64,000 bases of DNA from Vibrio furnissii CIP 102972 (GCF_000176175.1 NZ_ACZP01000013.1:62001-126000); one strand, 5' to 3'; counted from the first letter of the stretch, positions 53,723 to 63,838 are shown. Notes: generated by a model from the letters alone, not told the origin. Translations and numbers: made by a program.

Positions 53723-56700
53723 TTATTCCTTTTCAGTGGTTGGTGTGGGTTGTGTTTCACGCTGTTTCCACAGCTTAAAAATGGCGGGCAGTACCAGCAG
53801 CGTCAGCAGCAATGCCGATGCCATGCCGCCAATCATGGGCGCGGCGATGCGCTGCATCACTTCAGAACCGGTGCCCTCGCCGTACATAATCGGAATGAGG
53901 CCGATGATGACAGTTATCACGGTCATCATGACCGGGCGCACGCGCAGCCCAGCGCCTTCGCGAATGGCGTCGTTGAGGTCTTGCCGTGTCAGGTTTGTTT
54001 GGCGTTCTTGAGCCTTGAGTTTGGTGTAATGCCAAGCTTGATTGAGGTACACCAGCATGATGACGCCAATCTCGACCGCGACACCAGCCAGCGCAATAAA
54101 GCCCACGCCGACGGCGATCGACAGGTGATAGTCGAGCGAATACATCAGCCATAAGCCGCCGACCATCGCCAGCGGCAAGGTAGCCATGATGATCAGCACT
54201 TCTCCCACACGGCGGAAGCTGAAGTAGAGCAGCAGCATGATGATGGTGAGCGTGATGGGCACCACTACACTGAGGCGATCTTTGGCGCGCTCCATGTATT
54301 CATATTGCCCTGACCACGTCAGTGAGTACCCCGCTGGCAATTTGAGTTGATCGGCCACCACGCGCTGTGCTTCGGCCACGTAGGAGCCAAGATCGCGCCC
54401 GTCGATGTCGACAAACACCCAGCCATTGGGGCGAGCATTTTCGGTTTTGATCATTGGCGGGCCATCTTCGTAACGCACGTCGGCCACATCGGCGAGCGCA
54501 ATGCGAGCGCCGTTGGGCGTCACCAAGGGCAGGTTTTGCAGTTTGACCACGGAATCGCGGTAATCCTGCGGGTAGCGCACGTTGATCGGGTAACGTTCCA
54601 GACCTTCAATCGTCTCGCCGACATTCATGCCACCGACCGCAGTAGCAATCACTTGCTGTACGTCTTTGATGTTCAGCCCGTAACGCGCGGCGGCGCGGCG
54701 TTTGATATCGACCGTGACATAACGGCCGCCAGCCACACGTTCGGCATACACCGACGAAGTGCCCTGAATGTGGTTCAAAATCGGCTCCAGCTCAGCGCCG
54801 ATGCGTTCGATGGTCGCCAGCTCAGGCCCGACGATTTTGATGCCAATCGGGGTTTTGATCCCGGTCGCCAGCATGTCGATGCGGGTTTTGATCGGCATCA
54901 CCCACGCATTGGTGAGGCCGGGGAACTGCACCAGACTGTCGAACTCTTTACGCAGCGATGCTAGGGTGACGCCCTCACGCCATTCGCTGCGTGGTTTCAG
55001 TTGGATCACGGTCTCGATCATGGTCAGCGGTGCGGGATCTGTTGCAGTTTCGGCGCGGCCGATTTTGCCCCACACGGTGTTCACCTCCGGCACGGTTTTG
55101 ATCAGCTTGTTGGTTTGCTGCAACAGCTCGCGCGCTTTCCCAATCGAGATGCCCGGATAAGTGGTCGGCATGTACATCAAATCGCCTTCATCCAGTGGTG
55201 GAATGAACTCGCTGCCGAGTTGGCTGGTCGGGTAGTAGGCGGATGCCATCAACGCTACCGCTACCGCAATCACGGTTTTGGGGTAACGCAGGCTGAGGTT
55301 GAGCAGCGGGCGGTACAAGCTCACTAAGGCCTTGTTCACCGGGTTTTTGTGCTCGGGCAGTATGTTCCCGCGAATGAAATAGCCCATCAGCACCGGCACC
55401 AGCGTGATGGCAAGCCCCGCCGACGCCGCCATGGCGTAAGTTTTGGTGAAGGCGAGCGGCGAGAACATCTTGCCTTCCTGACCTTCCAGCGCAAACACTG
55501 GCACAAAGCTGAGGGTGATGATGATCAGCGAGAAGAATAGCGGTGGGCCGACTTCTTGCGCCGCATCGCCAATCACTTGCCAGCGGTTTTTATCGGTCAG
55601 CGGCGTGCGCTCAATGTGTTTGTGGACGTTTTCGATCATCACAATCGCACCGTCGACCATGGCGCCAATGGCAATCGCGATACCGCCAAGCGACATGATG
55701 TTGGCATTGATGCCTTGCCAGTGCATGACGATAAACGCCGACAGAATGCCGACGGGCAGGCTGAGCGCAATCACCAGTGATGACCGCATATGGAACAGGA
55801 ACAGCGCGCAGACGATGGCGACCACGATGAACTCTTCCGCCAGCTTCTTCCATAGGTTCTCGACCGCAGAATTGATCAGTGTGGAGCGATCGTAAGTCGG
55901 TACAATTTCCACCCCGCTGGGCAAACTGCCTTGCAGGCTGTCCAACTTGGCTTTGACGTTAGCAATCACTTGGCTGGCGTTCTCGCCATAGCGCATCACG
56001 ATGACGCCGCCGACAGCTTCCCCTTCACCATTGAGTTCCGAAATCCCGCGGCGCATTTGTGGCCCCAAGGTAATGTCGGCAATATCGCCCAACAGCAGCG
56101 GCGTGCCTTTGCTGGCCACTTTGAGCGGCAGCGATTGAATGTCTTCAATCCCGGTCAGGTAACCGGTGGTGCGCACCATGTGCTCGGCTTCGGCCACTTC
56201 GATCACTGAGGCGCCCGTTTCCTGATTGCCATTTTGAATGGCGGCGTTGACCTGTTGTAGCGTCAGGTTGTAGGCACGCAGTTTGGCGGGATCGATCTGG
56301 ATCTGATACTGCTTGACCATGCCGCCCACCGTCGCAACTTCCGACACCCCAGCCACGGTTTGCAGCTCGTATTTAAGGAACCAGTCTTGCAGGCTGCGTA
56401 GCTGCGCGAGATCGTGTTGCCCGGTTTTGTCTTGCAGCACGTAACTGTAGACCCAACCCACACCTGTGGCGTCGGGGCCGAGCGTCGGCTTGGCGTTGGC
56501 AGGCAGTTTGGGCGCTACTTGGCTGAGATATTCGAGGACCCGCGAACGCGCCCAGTACATATCAGTTTTGTCGTTAAAGATGATGTACACGTACGAATCA
56601 CCAAAGAACGAATAGCCGCGCACCGTCACCGCGCCAGGTACGGCCAGCATCGCAGTTGTGAGCGGGTAGGTGACCTGATCTTCGACTACCTGCGGCGCTT

Positions 56701-56866
56701 GGCCGGGGTAGCTGGTTTTGATGATCACCTGCACATCGGACAGATCGGGAATCGCGTCGACCGGCGTTTGCTTCACGCTGAACAGGCCACCTGCGATGAG
56801 CGCAATCGTCGCAACCAACACCAGAAAGCGGTTGTGCAGCGACCAGCGAATGATGGCGTTGATCAT
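53723..56866 (-). CDS. cusA: RND heavy-metal efflux pump CusA
   Basis: The 1047-residue protein has the RND layout: N-terminal helix, two large periplasmic loops, twelve helices, and conserved segments DLSDVQVIIKTSYPGQAPQVVEDQVTYPL, GGIAIAIGAMVDGAIVMIENVHKH (charged Asp in helix 4) and FSLIIITLSFVPVFALEGQEGKMFSPLAFTKTYAM. Metal-binding methionines expected for CusA lie in the second porter half (LTNAWVMPIKTRIDMLATGIKTPIG). It exports Cu(I)/Ag(I). The start overlaps the cusB stop by four bases. Confidence 0.95.
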   Translation of the reverse strand: MINAIIRWSLHNRFLVLVATIALIAGGLFSVKQTPVDAIPDLSDVQVIIKTSYPGQAPQVVEDQVTYPLTTAMLAVPGAVTVRGYSFFGDSYVYIIFNDKTDMYWARSRVLEYLSQVAPKLPANAKPTLGPDATGVGWVYSYVLQDKTGQHDLAQLRSLQDWFLKYELQTVAGVSEVATVGGMVKQYQIQIDPAKLRAYNLTLQQVNAAIQNGNQETGASVIEVAEAEHMVRTTGYLTGIEDIQSLPLKVASKGTPLLLGDIADITLGPQMRRGISELNGEGEAVGGVIVMRYGENASQVIANVKAKLDSLQGSLPSGVEIVPTYDRSTLINSAVENLWKKLAEEFIVVAIVCALFLFHMRSSLVIALSLPVGILSAFIVMHWQGINANIMSLGGIAIAIGAMVDGAIVMIENVHKHIERTPLTDKNRWQVIGDAAQEVGPPLFFSLIIITLSFVPVFALEGQEGKMFSPLAFTKTYAMAASAGLAITLVPVLMGYFIRGNILPEHKNPVNKALVSLYRPLLNLSLRYPKTVIAVAVALMASAYYPTSQLGSEFIPPLDEGDLMYMPTTYPGISIGKARELLQQTNKLIKTVPEVNTVWGKIGRAETATDPAPLTMIETVIQLKPRSEWREGVTLASLRKEFDSLVQFPGLTNAWVMPIKTRIDMLATGIKTPIGIKIVGPELATIERIGAELEPILNHIQGTSSVYAERVAGGRYVTVDIKRRAAARYGLNIKDVQQVIATAVGGMNVGETIEGLERYPINVRYPQDYRDSVVKLQNLPLVTPNGARIALADVADVRYEDGPPMIKTENARPNGWVFVDIDGRDLGSYVAEAQRVVADQLKLPAGYSLTWSGQYEYMERAKDRLSVVVPITLTIIMLLLYFSFRRVGEVLIIMATLPLAMVGGLWLMYSLDYHLSIAVGVGFIALAGVAVEIGVIMLVYLNQAWHYTKLKAQERQTNLTRQDLNDAIREGAGLRVRPVMMTVITVIIGLIPIMYGEGTGSEVMQRIAAPMIGGMASALLLTLLVLPAIFKLWKQRETQPTPTTEKE

Positions 56867-58581
56867 GATTGACCTCCGCGGCGTTCAATCGCTTTCAGCA
56901 CATAGTCGGTGCCATTTTTCTGCACTAGAAACCGAACCGGCTGACCTTCCTTCAGCCCGCTGAGGTCAACGTCATCACCGACACTGAAATTCATTTCGCC
57001 TGCATCCCAGCGCCACTCGGCGACCGGCAAGTGTTTGAGGGTGATCATGCCAAAATCGGCCATCAGCATGCTGATGTCACCGGTCAGCCACAGCTCGCCG
57101 GGAATGACGTTGTCACCGATGCGGTAATCGACCACTTGATATTGGCCGTCATCGCCTTTTTTGAGCGCGAACTCAATCGCCTGTCCGCGCTTGAACGGTG
57201 CCACGTTGATGTTGTTGGCGAGGGTAAAGTTCATCGTCATGCCCGGCCAGTTCAGTTCCGCGACAGGCTGGTGGCTGATGGTCAGCATGCGTGTTTTGTC
57301 CATCACATCGGTCACTTCACCTTTGGCCCAAATCGCTTCACTGGCGGCTTGCAGGCCATCGATGCGCGACAAGTCGGCCGTTTGGCTTGATTCTGAATCG
57401 AGCAGGAAGTGCGCTGAAGTGACCACGCGGCTTTGTTCATTGAGTCCGTGGCGCACCTCAATGCGATCGCCCGCTTCACGGCCCACGTCAATGCGCGCTG
57501 AGCGATACTGGCCGTTGCCTTCGGAAAGCACCACGCGGCTCATGCCACCTGAATGGATCACCGCTGACTTGGGAATGGTTAATACCGCATCTTCCGTGAC
57601 CGGTCGCAGTGAGATGTTGGCGAACATGTTGGGTTTGAGTTCGCCCTGCGGGTTCGGGAATTTTAAACGCATGCGCAGGGTGCGGGTTTGCGGGTCGAGA
57701 ATCGGGTAGACGTAATCGACTTCGCCCTGCCATTCGCGGCCCGGCATCGCATCGAGCGTCATCATCGCTTTACTGCCCGCGGTCACCCAGTGTGACTGGC
57801 GCTCAAACACTTCGGCATCGACCCAAACATTATCCAGCGGACCGGCACTGATCACCGCTTGTGCCGGAGAGAGATAACCGCCTTCACGAATATTCAGGCT
57901 GGCGATGATGCCATCGGCTTTGGCTTTGATGTCGACGGACGACGAGGCTTTGCCGCGTTTAAGGATGGCCTGAATCTGCGCGCGGTCGACGCCGAGTGTC
58001 ACTAGACGCTCGGTTGCCCCTTTCACGAGCGCGCTGCGTCCGGTGCGATAGGCGTTGAGCAACTCTTCCTGCGCTTTCACTAATTCGGGCGAGTAGAGGG
58101 TGAACAGCACGTCATCCTTACGCACGCGATCGCCGACCGCGTTGACGTAGAGCTTCTCGACCCAGCCTGCCACGCGCACGTTGGTTTGCCATAAACGGCT
58201 CTCATCAAAGGCGATGTAGCCCACGGTTTCAATGCTGGGTGACAGCGGCTCGCGCACAGCTTGTGCGGTTTTGACGCCCAGGTTGTTTTCGACCGACGGG
58301 TCGATGGTGACCGTGCCGGGTTTCTGGCACGCGGCTTCTTCGGCATACACCGGAATCAAATCCATCCCCATTGGTGACTTGCCCGGTTTATCGCGTTTGT
58401 AGTTCGGGTCCATGGGCGCAACCCAATACAGCGGTTCTTTGCTGCCTTCACTGGCGGCGCTGTTCATGGTGTTGTTCATGGCGTTATGTTCGGCGTTCAT
58501 GCCCGTGAGATACGTTTGGGCGCCCACGCCCAGAGCTGCGCCGATGGCCAGCGCGATGATTGCAATATGACTGTTTTTCAT
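56863..58581 (-). CDS. cusB: CusB-type membrane fusion protein carrying two CusF-like domains
   Basis: The 572-residue protein is longer than E. coli CusB (about 400). Order: signal anchor (5-25), heavy-metal-binding YHS-like module (about 52-80, YWVAPMDPNYKRDKPGKSPMGMDLIP), RND adaptor with barrel-sandwich and beta-barrel (about 95-400), then two tandem CusF-like OB domains. The first (about 412-490) has the CusF metal site LNWPGMTMNF (Trp, Met, Met). The second (about 498-568) has WRWDAGEMNFSV. CusF is usually a separate periplasmic chaperone that gives Cu(I) to CusB, so the fusion supplies it in cis. Confidence 0.93.
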   Translation of the reverse strand: MKNSHIAIIALAIGAALGVGAQTYLTGMNAEHNAMNNTMNSAASEGSKEPLYWVAPMDPNYKRDKPGKSPMGMDLIPVYAEEAACQKPGTVTIDPSVENNLGVKTAQAVREPLSPSIETVGYIAFDESRLWQTNVRVAGWVEKLYVNAVGDRVRKDDVLFTLYSPELVKAQEELLNAYRTGRSALVKGATERLVTLGVDRAQIQAILKRGKASSSVDIKAKADGIIASLNIREGGYLSPAQAVISAGPLDNVWVDAEVFERQSHWVTAGSKAMMTLDAMPGREWQGEVDYVYPILDPQTRTLRMRLKFPNPQGELKPNMFANISLRPVTEDAVLTIPKSAVIHSGGMSRVVLSEGNGQYRSARIDVGREAGDRIEVRHGLNEQSRVVTSAHFLLDSESSQTADLSRIDGLQAASEAIWAKGEVTDVMDKTRMLTISHQPVAELNWPGMTMNFTLANNINVAPFKRGQAIEFALKKGDDGQYQVVDYRIGDNVIPGELWLTGDISMLMADFGMITLKHLPVAEWRWDAGEMNFSVGDDVDLSGLKEGQPVRFLVQKNGTDYVLKAIERRGGQS

Positions 58582-58590
58582 GATTTGACC

Positions 58591-59973
58591 TTATTCCTGC
58601 TCGGCGGTTGACGTGGAGAGCTGCGGCGGACTGACGTGGTATTCGTAACTGCTGAGTAGCGCCGCGAGGTTGTTGTTGACCAGATTGCGATCGGTGAGCA
58701 GGCGCTGATACTCGAGTTGCAACGCCAATTCATCCGTACTGGCCGAAATCACGTCGTTAAACTGCGCGGTATTGTTCTGATAGCCGCGCTCGGTGGCCTG
58801 AACACGCGCCTTAGCTTGCGGTAGTAAGGTCGAGTTGAAACGCGCCAAACGCTGAGCGAGGTTGTCGCGATCAACGCGCAGCGCGTTCACTTTGGCGTTC
58901 ATCTGACGGAGTAAGGTGTCTCTTTGCGATTGGGCTGCACCGACCTGATACTGAGCGGCCGCGAGGTTGCGGTCTTGGCGGTTGCCAGTGAACAGCGGAA
59001 TATCCAGGGTCAGATAGGCACTGACCAAGTCCGATGCAGGCTCACCGCGCATGTTATTGGCTTGGCGATAGGCATACATCACTTCCACCCCAAACTGCGG
59101 CGAGTAAGCTTCGCGCGCAATATCCACCTGAGTGCGACCGGCTTCAATCGATGAATCTGCCATGCGCACCGCAGGGTGACGGCTCAGATCGCTGTAATAA
59201 GCGTTGTTGGTCGACGGGGGAGTGAGGGTTTGCTCCAGCTTAGACCACGGCAACTGGTTCGATGCCTGAAGGCGATGGGCTGAAAGCAGCCAGTCTGAAC
59301 CGAGCCATTCGGAGAGCTGAGCGGTCAGGCGCAGCTGCATCTGCGCGTTAGCCTGTAACTTCTCGTCCAGGCGCGAGACCTGCAGCTGCGCATTGAGCAG
59401 ATCCTGCGCTTCGCTTTTGCCAATCGCGTAATTGGTTTGAATGAAATTGACCATCTCATTCATCAGGCTGCGATTTTCCAGCAGAATGGTTTGCGCCACC
59501 TGCTGATAGCCCAGTTCAAGCCACAATTGGGTCAGCGCGTTGGCGACGTCTAGCTCGCGACCGACGACCTGAAGGTCGACGCCTTGTGCCTGTTGCGTGG
59601 CTTTTTTGTTTTGCAGATCGAGCGTGTCACCCCGCTCAAACTGCTGCATCAGGCCAACGGAAATGTTGGTCATCGCATCTTCATCGAACTTGAAGCTGTC
59701 GACGGGCAGACCGGTGACGCCTATTTTGAGTTTGGGATCCATTAAGGTCGCACTGGCACGACCGGTTTCGCGCATCGCTTGCGCTTGTGCGTAATACTGA
59801 CGACGAATACCGTCGTTCGACAGCGCCGTCTCAATCAATTGAGACAGCGTTTGTGCTGACTGAGGTGATGGGCTGGCAGGCGAGGTTTCACTCGCCATCG
59901 CCATCGTGTACACCCAAGCCGCAGCGCTGACAGACAGCGCCAAAAGGCATGGTTTTAATTTCACGTTGTTCAT
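58591..59973 (-). CDS. cusC: TolC-family outer membrane efflux protein CusC
   Basis: 460 residues from ATG 59973 (a TTG two codons upstream is less likely). A signal peptide (CLLALSVSAAAWVYTMAMA) is followed by two outer-membrane-efflux repeats of long helices (about 40-240 and 245-440; for example IRRQYYAQAQAMRETGRA and LLRQMNAKVNALRVDRDNLAQRLARF). It forms the outer-membrane exit duct for CusBA. Nine bases separate it from cusB. Confidence 0.9.
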   Translation of the reverse strand: MNNVKLKPCLLALSVSAAAWVYTMAMASETSPASPSPQSAQTLSQLIETALSNDGIRRQYYAQAQAMRETGRASATLMDPKLKIGVTGLPVDSFKFDEDAMTNISVGLMQQFERGDTLDLQNKKATQQAQGVDLQVVGRELDVANALTQLWLELGYQQVAQTILLENRSLMNEMVNFIQTNYAIGKSEAQDLLNAQLQVSRLDEKLQANAQMQLRLTAQLSEWLGSDWLLSAHRLQASNQLPWSKLEQTLTPPSTNNAYYSDLSRHPAVRMADSSIEAGRTQVDIAREAYSPQFGVEVMYAYRQANNMRGEPASDLVSAYLTLDIPLFTGNRQDRNLAAAQYQVGAAQSQRDTLLRQMNAKVNALRVDRDNLAQRLARFNSTLLPQAKARVQATERGYQNNTAQFNDVISASTDELALQLEYQRLLTDRNLVNNNLAALLSSYEYHVSPPQLSTSTAEQE

Positions 59974-60066
59974 CCACAACTGAGCGCGTAACGCGCACGA
60001 AAACTTCTCCGCCTGTTACCTGTTCACAGGGAGTAGGGGCGGAAGCCGAGATTCGAGAGTTGGGAT

Positions 60067-60471
60067 TTAAGCGCTGGGGGGCCGGTAAAGCGTTTGTGTG
60101 CGGTGAATGACATCACCGGCACTGATGACGTGGTATTGGGTTTGCGTGCTGATCCGCGATGGGATTGGCGCAAGACATGCCATCAATGCCAACGTGTTGG
60201 TGCAGGTGGTATCGCAGCAACTGTGCTTCATGTCATGACTGACATCGCATGAGGGGCTGGCGTGGGCATGTTGGGCGTGGGGTTGCTTTGCGTTTGAGTT
60301 ATCGGTGCAATTTGCGCTGACGCGATGGGGCATCGACATCACAGGTGGCATTGCCATGTGCTTGCTGAGGGTCACATTCATGGCGGGCGAACCAGCAACA
60401 AAGCCGGACATCAGCAGCGAAGCTAATGCCAACAGTGTGATTCCGAGTGTCGTCATGAAGTTTAAGCGCAT
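60067..60471 (-). CDS. Small Cys/His/Met-rich secreted protein heading the cus operon
   Basis: The 134-residue protein has an N-terminal signal or anchor (about 8-28, TLGITLLALASLLMSGFVAG) and a mature part rich in His, Met and Cys (MAMPPVMSMPH, HAQHAHASPSCDVSHDMKHSCCDTTC). The ligand-rich centre suggests periplasmic copper binding. It is the first gene after the metal-responsive promoter and lies 94 bases before cusC. No known domain is recognised. Confidence 0.7.
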   Translation of the reverse strand: MRLNFMTTLGITLLALASLLMSGFVAGSPAMNVTLSKHMAMPPVMSMPHRVSANCTDNSNAKQPHAQHAHASPSCDVSHDMKHSCCDTTCTNTLALMACLAPIPSRISTQTQYHVISAGDVIHRTQTLYRPPSA

Positions 60472-60503
60472 GTAAAAAGGGCAATGACATAAAAAGTGCA
60501 GCG

Positions 60504-60534
60504 ACTATAAAGCTTCCCCCTAGGGGAAGGTCAA
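60504..60534 (-). promoter_or_regulatory. MerR/CueR-type promoter of the cus operon
   Basis: On the minus strand -35 TTGACC (60529-60534) and -10 TATAGT (60504-60509) are separated by 19 bases instead of 17. The spacer holds the near-perfect dyad CTTCCCCCTAGGGGAAG (60513-60529). The over-long spacer with a central dyad is the hallmark of promoters untwisted by MerR-family activators, and the CCTTCC/GGAAGG half-sites are like CueR boxes. The regulator gene is not in the window. Confidence 0.88.
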
Positions 60535-60690
60535 GCCTGTTTCTCAGATGAAGGTATAACGAGGTGGAGATTCTTGACGAAAAAGCAGCGAGGACGGCTG
60601 CTTTTTCTCAGGAACATGGTGGGCGGTGATGCTTTGTTCAGATGCATCGTTCAGACACATCGTTCAGACAAACGTATCGTGCAGCCTCCC

Positions 60691-61806
60691 TTACGCCGCT
60701 TGCGGTAGGACTTTGGCAGCTTCTAACCTATGCAATATGGTCGCCGCGTCGATGTGTTCGAGGTCGGTGATATGGAAACAGCGTTCTCCCAGCAAACCGT
60801 ACACCGCAGGATCGGTGTGGGTATATAGGCCAATGCAACTGGCTCCGGCGGCATCGGCGAGGTGCAGCGGGCCGGTGTCACAACTGATGAAGCCGTCGGC
60901 ATGGCGCAGGAAGCAGGCCAGTTCACGCAAGCTTTTGCTGCGATAGGTTTGAATATCCCGACACAGCGGCGCTTCAATTTCTGGGCCCATTACTTCGATC
61001 CACGTGATCGGTTGGTGATGGGCGCGTTCAAACTGGCGCAAAACGTTCAGCCATTCAACATCGGTTAACTTTTTGTCGCCGCGTGCGCCGCGGAAAAATG
61101 CCAGACACAGCGAATCGTCCGGTGCGAGCATGGTTTTGGTTTCCAACCCAGCGTGGCACTCGTCCGTGCTGATGCTCAGTTGATGGCTGTTCCACGGAGA
61201 GGCCTGTTGTGCTGATGAGTGAATTTGCGGCAGTAAGCTGAGGTTACACAGTGCAGCGTGGCTATAGGCTTTACGCACAGGGAACGTGTGGGTGAATGCA
61301 GCATCGTAACGGCTGGTGGCAGCCACTTTATTACGCGCGCTCATCAAGGCGCACAAAATCGACGATTGCGCCGATGTGCTTGGCGACAGGCAAAGATCAA
61401 AGACCTGTTGTCGCAAACCACGCAGCGATGCGATGCATTCCGGCAGGCTGGAAAACGACAGGTTGGCAAACGCGAACGTATCGATGCCCATATGGGCAAA
61501 GAGCGTTTGTTGCCATGGTTTGTTGAGCAGTAACGTGATCTTGGCTTGTGGATAGTGGTGCTGAACCTGACGAATGAACGGAATCAAAAATACCGTGTTG
61601 CCGACGCGGTCGTTGCTGCGCACAATCAAAATTTGTTTGACGTCGTTGGCCGCGACTAACTCAGGTTGCGCGTCACGGGTGTTTCCGAGTACCGACAGCA
61701 GCAGGTTGGCCACGTGGGTCATTTTGTTTTTACGGTAGCGATCGAATTTACGTAAGTAATTTTTGATTCGCAGTTTTGGGTTCTCACCGACCAGTTGCAT
61801 CATCAT
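60691..61806 (-). CDS. Glycosyltransferase family 9 (heptosyltransferase-like) protein
   Basis: About 371 residues from ATG 61806 (three ATG codons in a row at 61798-61806 with AGAGAGGG upstream; the frame is open further). GT9 features: ILIVRSNDRVGNTVFLIPFIRQVQHHYPQAKITLLLN near the N-terminus of the catalytic part, and the C-terminal donor site ISCDTGPLHLADAAGASCIGLYTHTDP. Family members add heptose or related sugars to the LPS core. It stands alone between the cus promoter and the helicase. Confidence 0.88.
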   Translation of the reverse strand: MMMQLVGENPKLRIKNYLRKFDRYRKNKMTHVANLLLSVLGNTRDAQPELVAANDVKQILIVRSNDRVGNTVFLIPFIRQVQHHYPQAKITLLLNKPWQQTLFAHMGIDTFAFANLSFSSLPECIASLRGLRQQVFDLCLSPSTSAQSSILCALMSARNKVAATSRYDAAFTHTFPVRKAYSHAALCNLSLLPQIHSSAQQASPWNSHQLSISTDECHAGLETKTMLAPDDSLCLAFFRGARGDKKLTDVEWLNVLRQFERAHHQPITWIEVMGPEIEAPLCRDIQTYRSKSLRELACFLRHADGFISCDTGPLHLADAAGASCIGLYTHTDPAVYGLLGERCFHITDLEHIDAATILHRLEAAKVLPQAA

Positions 61807-62215
61807 TGCCCTCTCTATCTTCGTTTGCCAAACACCGATTGGTCGCCTAGGTCGAATCATCATTCATTCTGATGAGCCGCTTATTCGGATGCTTCGATGC
61901 ATCTGCCTCGACACATTCGCCTCGATACATTCGCCGTATGACTTCAGTGATATTCATCATAGGGCGCGTGACTTAACATATGCTTAAGATGACGATGTTT
62001 TATGTCGCTGGGATGAATGTGGCGACAATTCGGGGTATGGCGGCGATGTTTTCATTTTTTTGAGTAAAATCAGTCAGCTAAAGCGCATGGCTACGTGGGG
62101 CGGCGGGAGTTTGCAATTACTGGTTGAACCCAAGGCTTAAAAGATTCAGAATGCCGGACTTTTGGAGTCGCATTCTGCGACGATCCACCGTTCTATTAAC
62201 TATTGAGAATCAACT
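61807..62215. other. Long intergenic region and 5' leader before the helicase gene
   Basis: About 410 bases between the divergent glycosyltransferase and helicase genes. It holds an 8-bp hairpin CAGAATGC/GCATTCTG (62147-62177) ending 38 bases before the helicase start, inside its probable leader. Nothing else could be supported. Confidence 0.5.
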
Positions 62216-63838
62216 ATGGGTTTTACCTCGTTAGGTCTATCTGCGCCAATCCTTCAAGCCATCAAGGAAAAAGGGTACGAAACACCTTCTCCAATTCAGG
62301 CACAAGCGATCCCAGCTGTGCTGCAAGGCAAAGATGTGATGGCAGCAGCACAGACCGGAACAGGTAAAACTGCCGGATTTACGCTGCCGATTCTGGAGCG
62401 TTTAACGGGTGGCCCTCGTGTGCGTGCCAATCAGGTGCGTGCGTTGATTCTGACCCCAACGCGTGAGCTAGCCGCTCAGGTACAAGAGTGCGTATTTACC
62501 TACAGCCGTCACCTGCCACTGAGCAGCGCGGTGGTGTTTGGTGGCGTGAAGATCAACCCACAAATGCTGCGTCTGCGAAAAGGTGCCGATGTGCTGGTTG
62601 CAACACCAGGTCGTTTGATGGACTTGTACAACCAGAATGCGGTGAAGTTTGATCAACTGGAAGTGCTGGTGCTTGATGAAGCGGACCGCATGTTGGACAT
62701 GGGCTTTATTCGCGACATTCGTAAGATTCTTGAGCTGCTGCCGAAAAACCGTCAGAACCTGCTGTTCTCCGCCACGTTCTCCGATGAAATTCGTGCGCTG
62801 GCCAAAGGCTTAGTGAACGATCCGGTAGAGATCTCGGTGAGCCCAGCGAACTCTACTGCGAAAACGGTCGAGCAGTGTGTTTACCCAGCCGACGTGAAAA
62901 AGAAAGCGCCGATGTTGGTGAAACTCATCAAAGACGGCAATTGGCAGCAAGTGCTGGTGTTTACCCGTACCAAACGCGGCGCGAATAAGCTGGCCGCATT
63001 TTTGAATGAAGAAGGCATTAAAGCGGCGGCGATTCATGGCAACAAGAGCCAGGGCGCACGTACGACAGCTTTGGCCGAATTTAAATCGGGCGAATTGCGC
63101 GTGTTGGTTGCGACCGACATCGCGGCGCGCGGCATCGACATTCCGCAACTGCCTCAAGTGGTGAACTTTGAGCTGCCAAACATCGCGGAAGATTATGTGC
63201 ACCGCATTGGCCGTACGGGCCGTGCGGGTGAAGCAGGTCGCGCGATCTCTTTGGTGTGTGCCGTAGAAGCGCCGGATCTGTTTGGCATTGAACGTTTGAT
63301 TCAGCAAGTCTTGCCGCGCGTAGAACTGGACGGCTTTAAGCCGACCAACGCTGTGCCAGAATCAAAACTGGACACTCGCCCAATCAAACCGAAAAAACCG
63401 AAGAAACCGAAAAAACCAGCAGTGCAGGGCGAACGCCATGCTCAAGGCGAAAAGCCGGCCTCGCAAGGCCGAAAGCCAAATCAAAACGCGGGCGGTAAGT
63501 CTAAGCCATCTCGTCAAGGTGAGGCGCGCCAAGGCCGAGCGCCAGCCAAGAACGATCAGCCTGAGGGGGCGACATCCAAACCGCGCAGCGGCGCTCGCAA
63601 CGGTAAAGCCAGCGAGCAAAACGCGGGAACAGCGGCGAACAAACCAAAGCGTCATCAACCACGCAACGGCAACAGTGCGAACAAAGGGAACAACGAGAAC
63701 TCAAACAGCCGCAGCCCAAGCCGTAATAGCCAAAGTCGCAGCAATAGCCAAAACCGCGGCAATGGTCAAAGCCGCAATAGCCAAAATCAAAATGGCGGCG
63801 CGCCACGTGCCCGTCAAAATGCAGATGCCAATCGTTAA
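62216..63838 (+). CDS. rhlE: DEAD-box RNA helicase, RhlE type
   Basis: The 540-residue protein has the Q motif ([14 protein letters not shown]), motif I AQTGTGKT, Ia [15 protein letters not shown] ([13 protein letters not shown]), III SAT ([11 protein letters not shown]), [15 protein letters not shown] and [12 protein letters not shown]. The core ends at about 380. The last 160 residues are low-complexity, basic and disordered: KPKKPKK repeats, then Gln/Gly/Arg-rich, then Asn/Ser/Arg-rich ([19 protein letters not shown]), which would bind RNA and may drive condensation. RhlE helps ribosome assembly and RNA turnover, often at low temperature. Confidence 0.95.
   Translation: MGFTSLGLSAPILQAIKEKGYETPSPIQAQAIPAVLQGKDVMAAAQTGTGKTAGFTLPILERLTGGPRVRANQVRALILTPTRELAAQVQECVFTYSRHLPLSSAVVFGGVKINPQMLRLRKGADVLVATPGRLMDLYNQNAVKFDQLEVLVLDEADRMLDMGFIRDIRKILELLPKNRQNLLFSATFSDEIRALAKGLVNDPVEISVSPANSTAKTVEQCVYPADVKKKAPMLVKLIKDGNWQQVLVFTRTKRGANKLAAFLNEEGIKAAAIHGNKSQGARTTALAEFKSGELRVLVATDIAARGIDIPQLPQVVNFELPNIAEDYVHRIGRTGRAGEAGRAISLVCAVEAPDLFGIERLIQQVLPRVELDGFKPTNAVPESKLDTRPIKPKKPKKPKKPAVQGERHAQGEKPASQGRKPNQNAGGKSKPSRQGEARQGRAPAKNDQPEGATSKPRSGARNGKASEQNAGTAANKPKRHQPRNGNSANKGNNENSNSRSPSRNSQSRSNSQNRGNGQSRNSQNQNGGAPRARQNADANR

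Noticed and set aside
53749..56872. Many long plus-strand frames opposite cusA and the flagellar genes
   Set aside because: They are antisense shadows of GC-rich coding sequence (His/Gln/Arg-rich translations) with no independent evidence.
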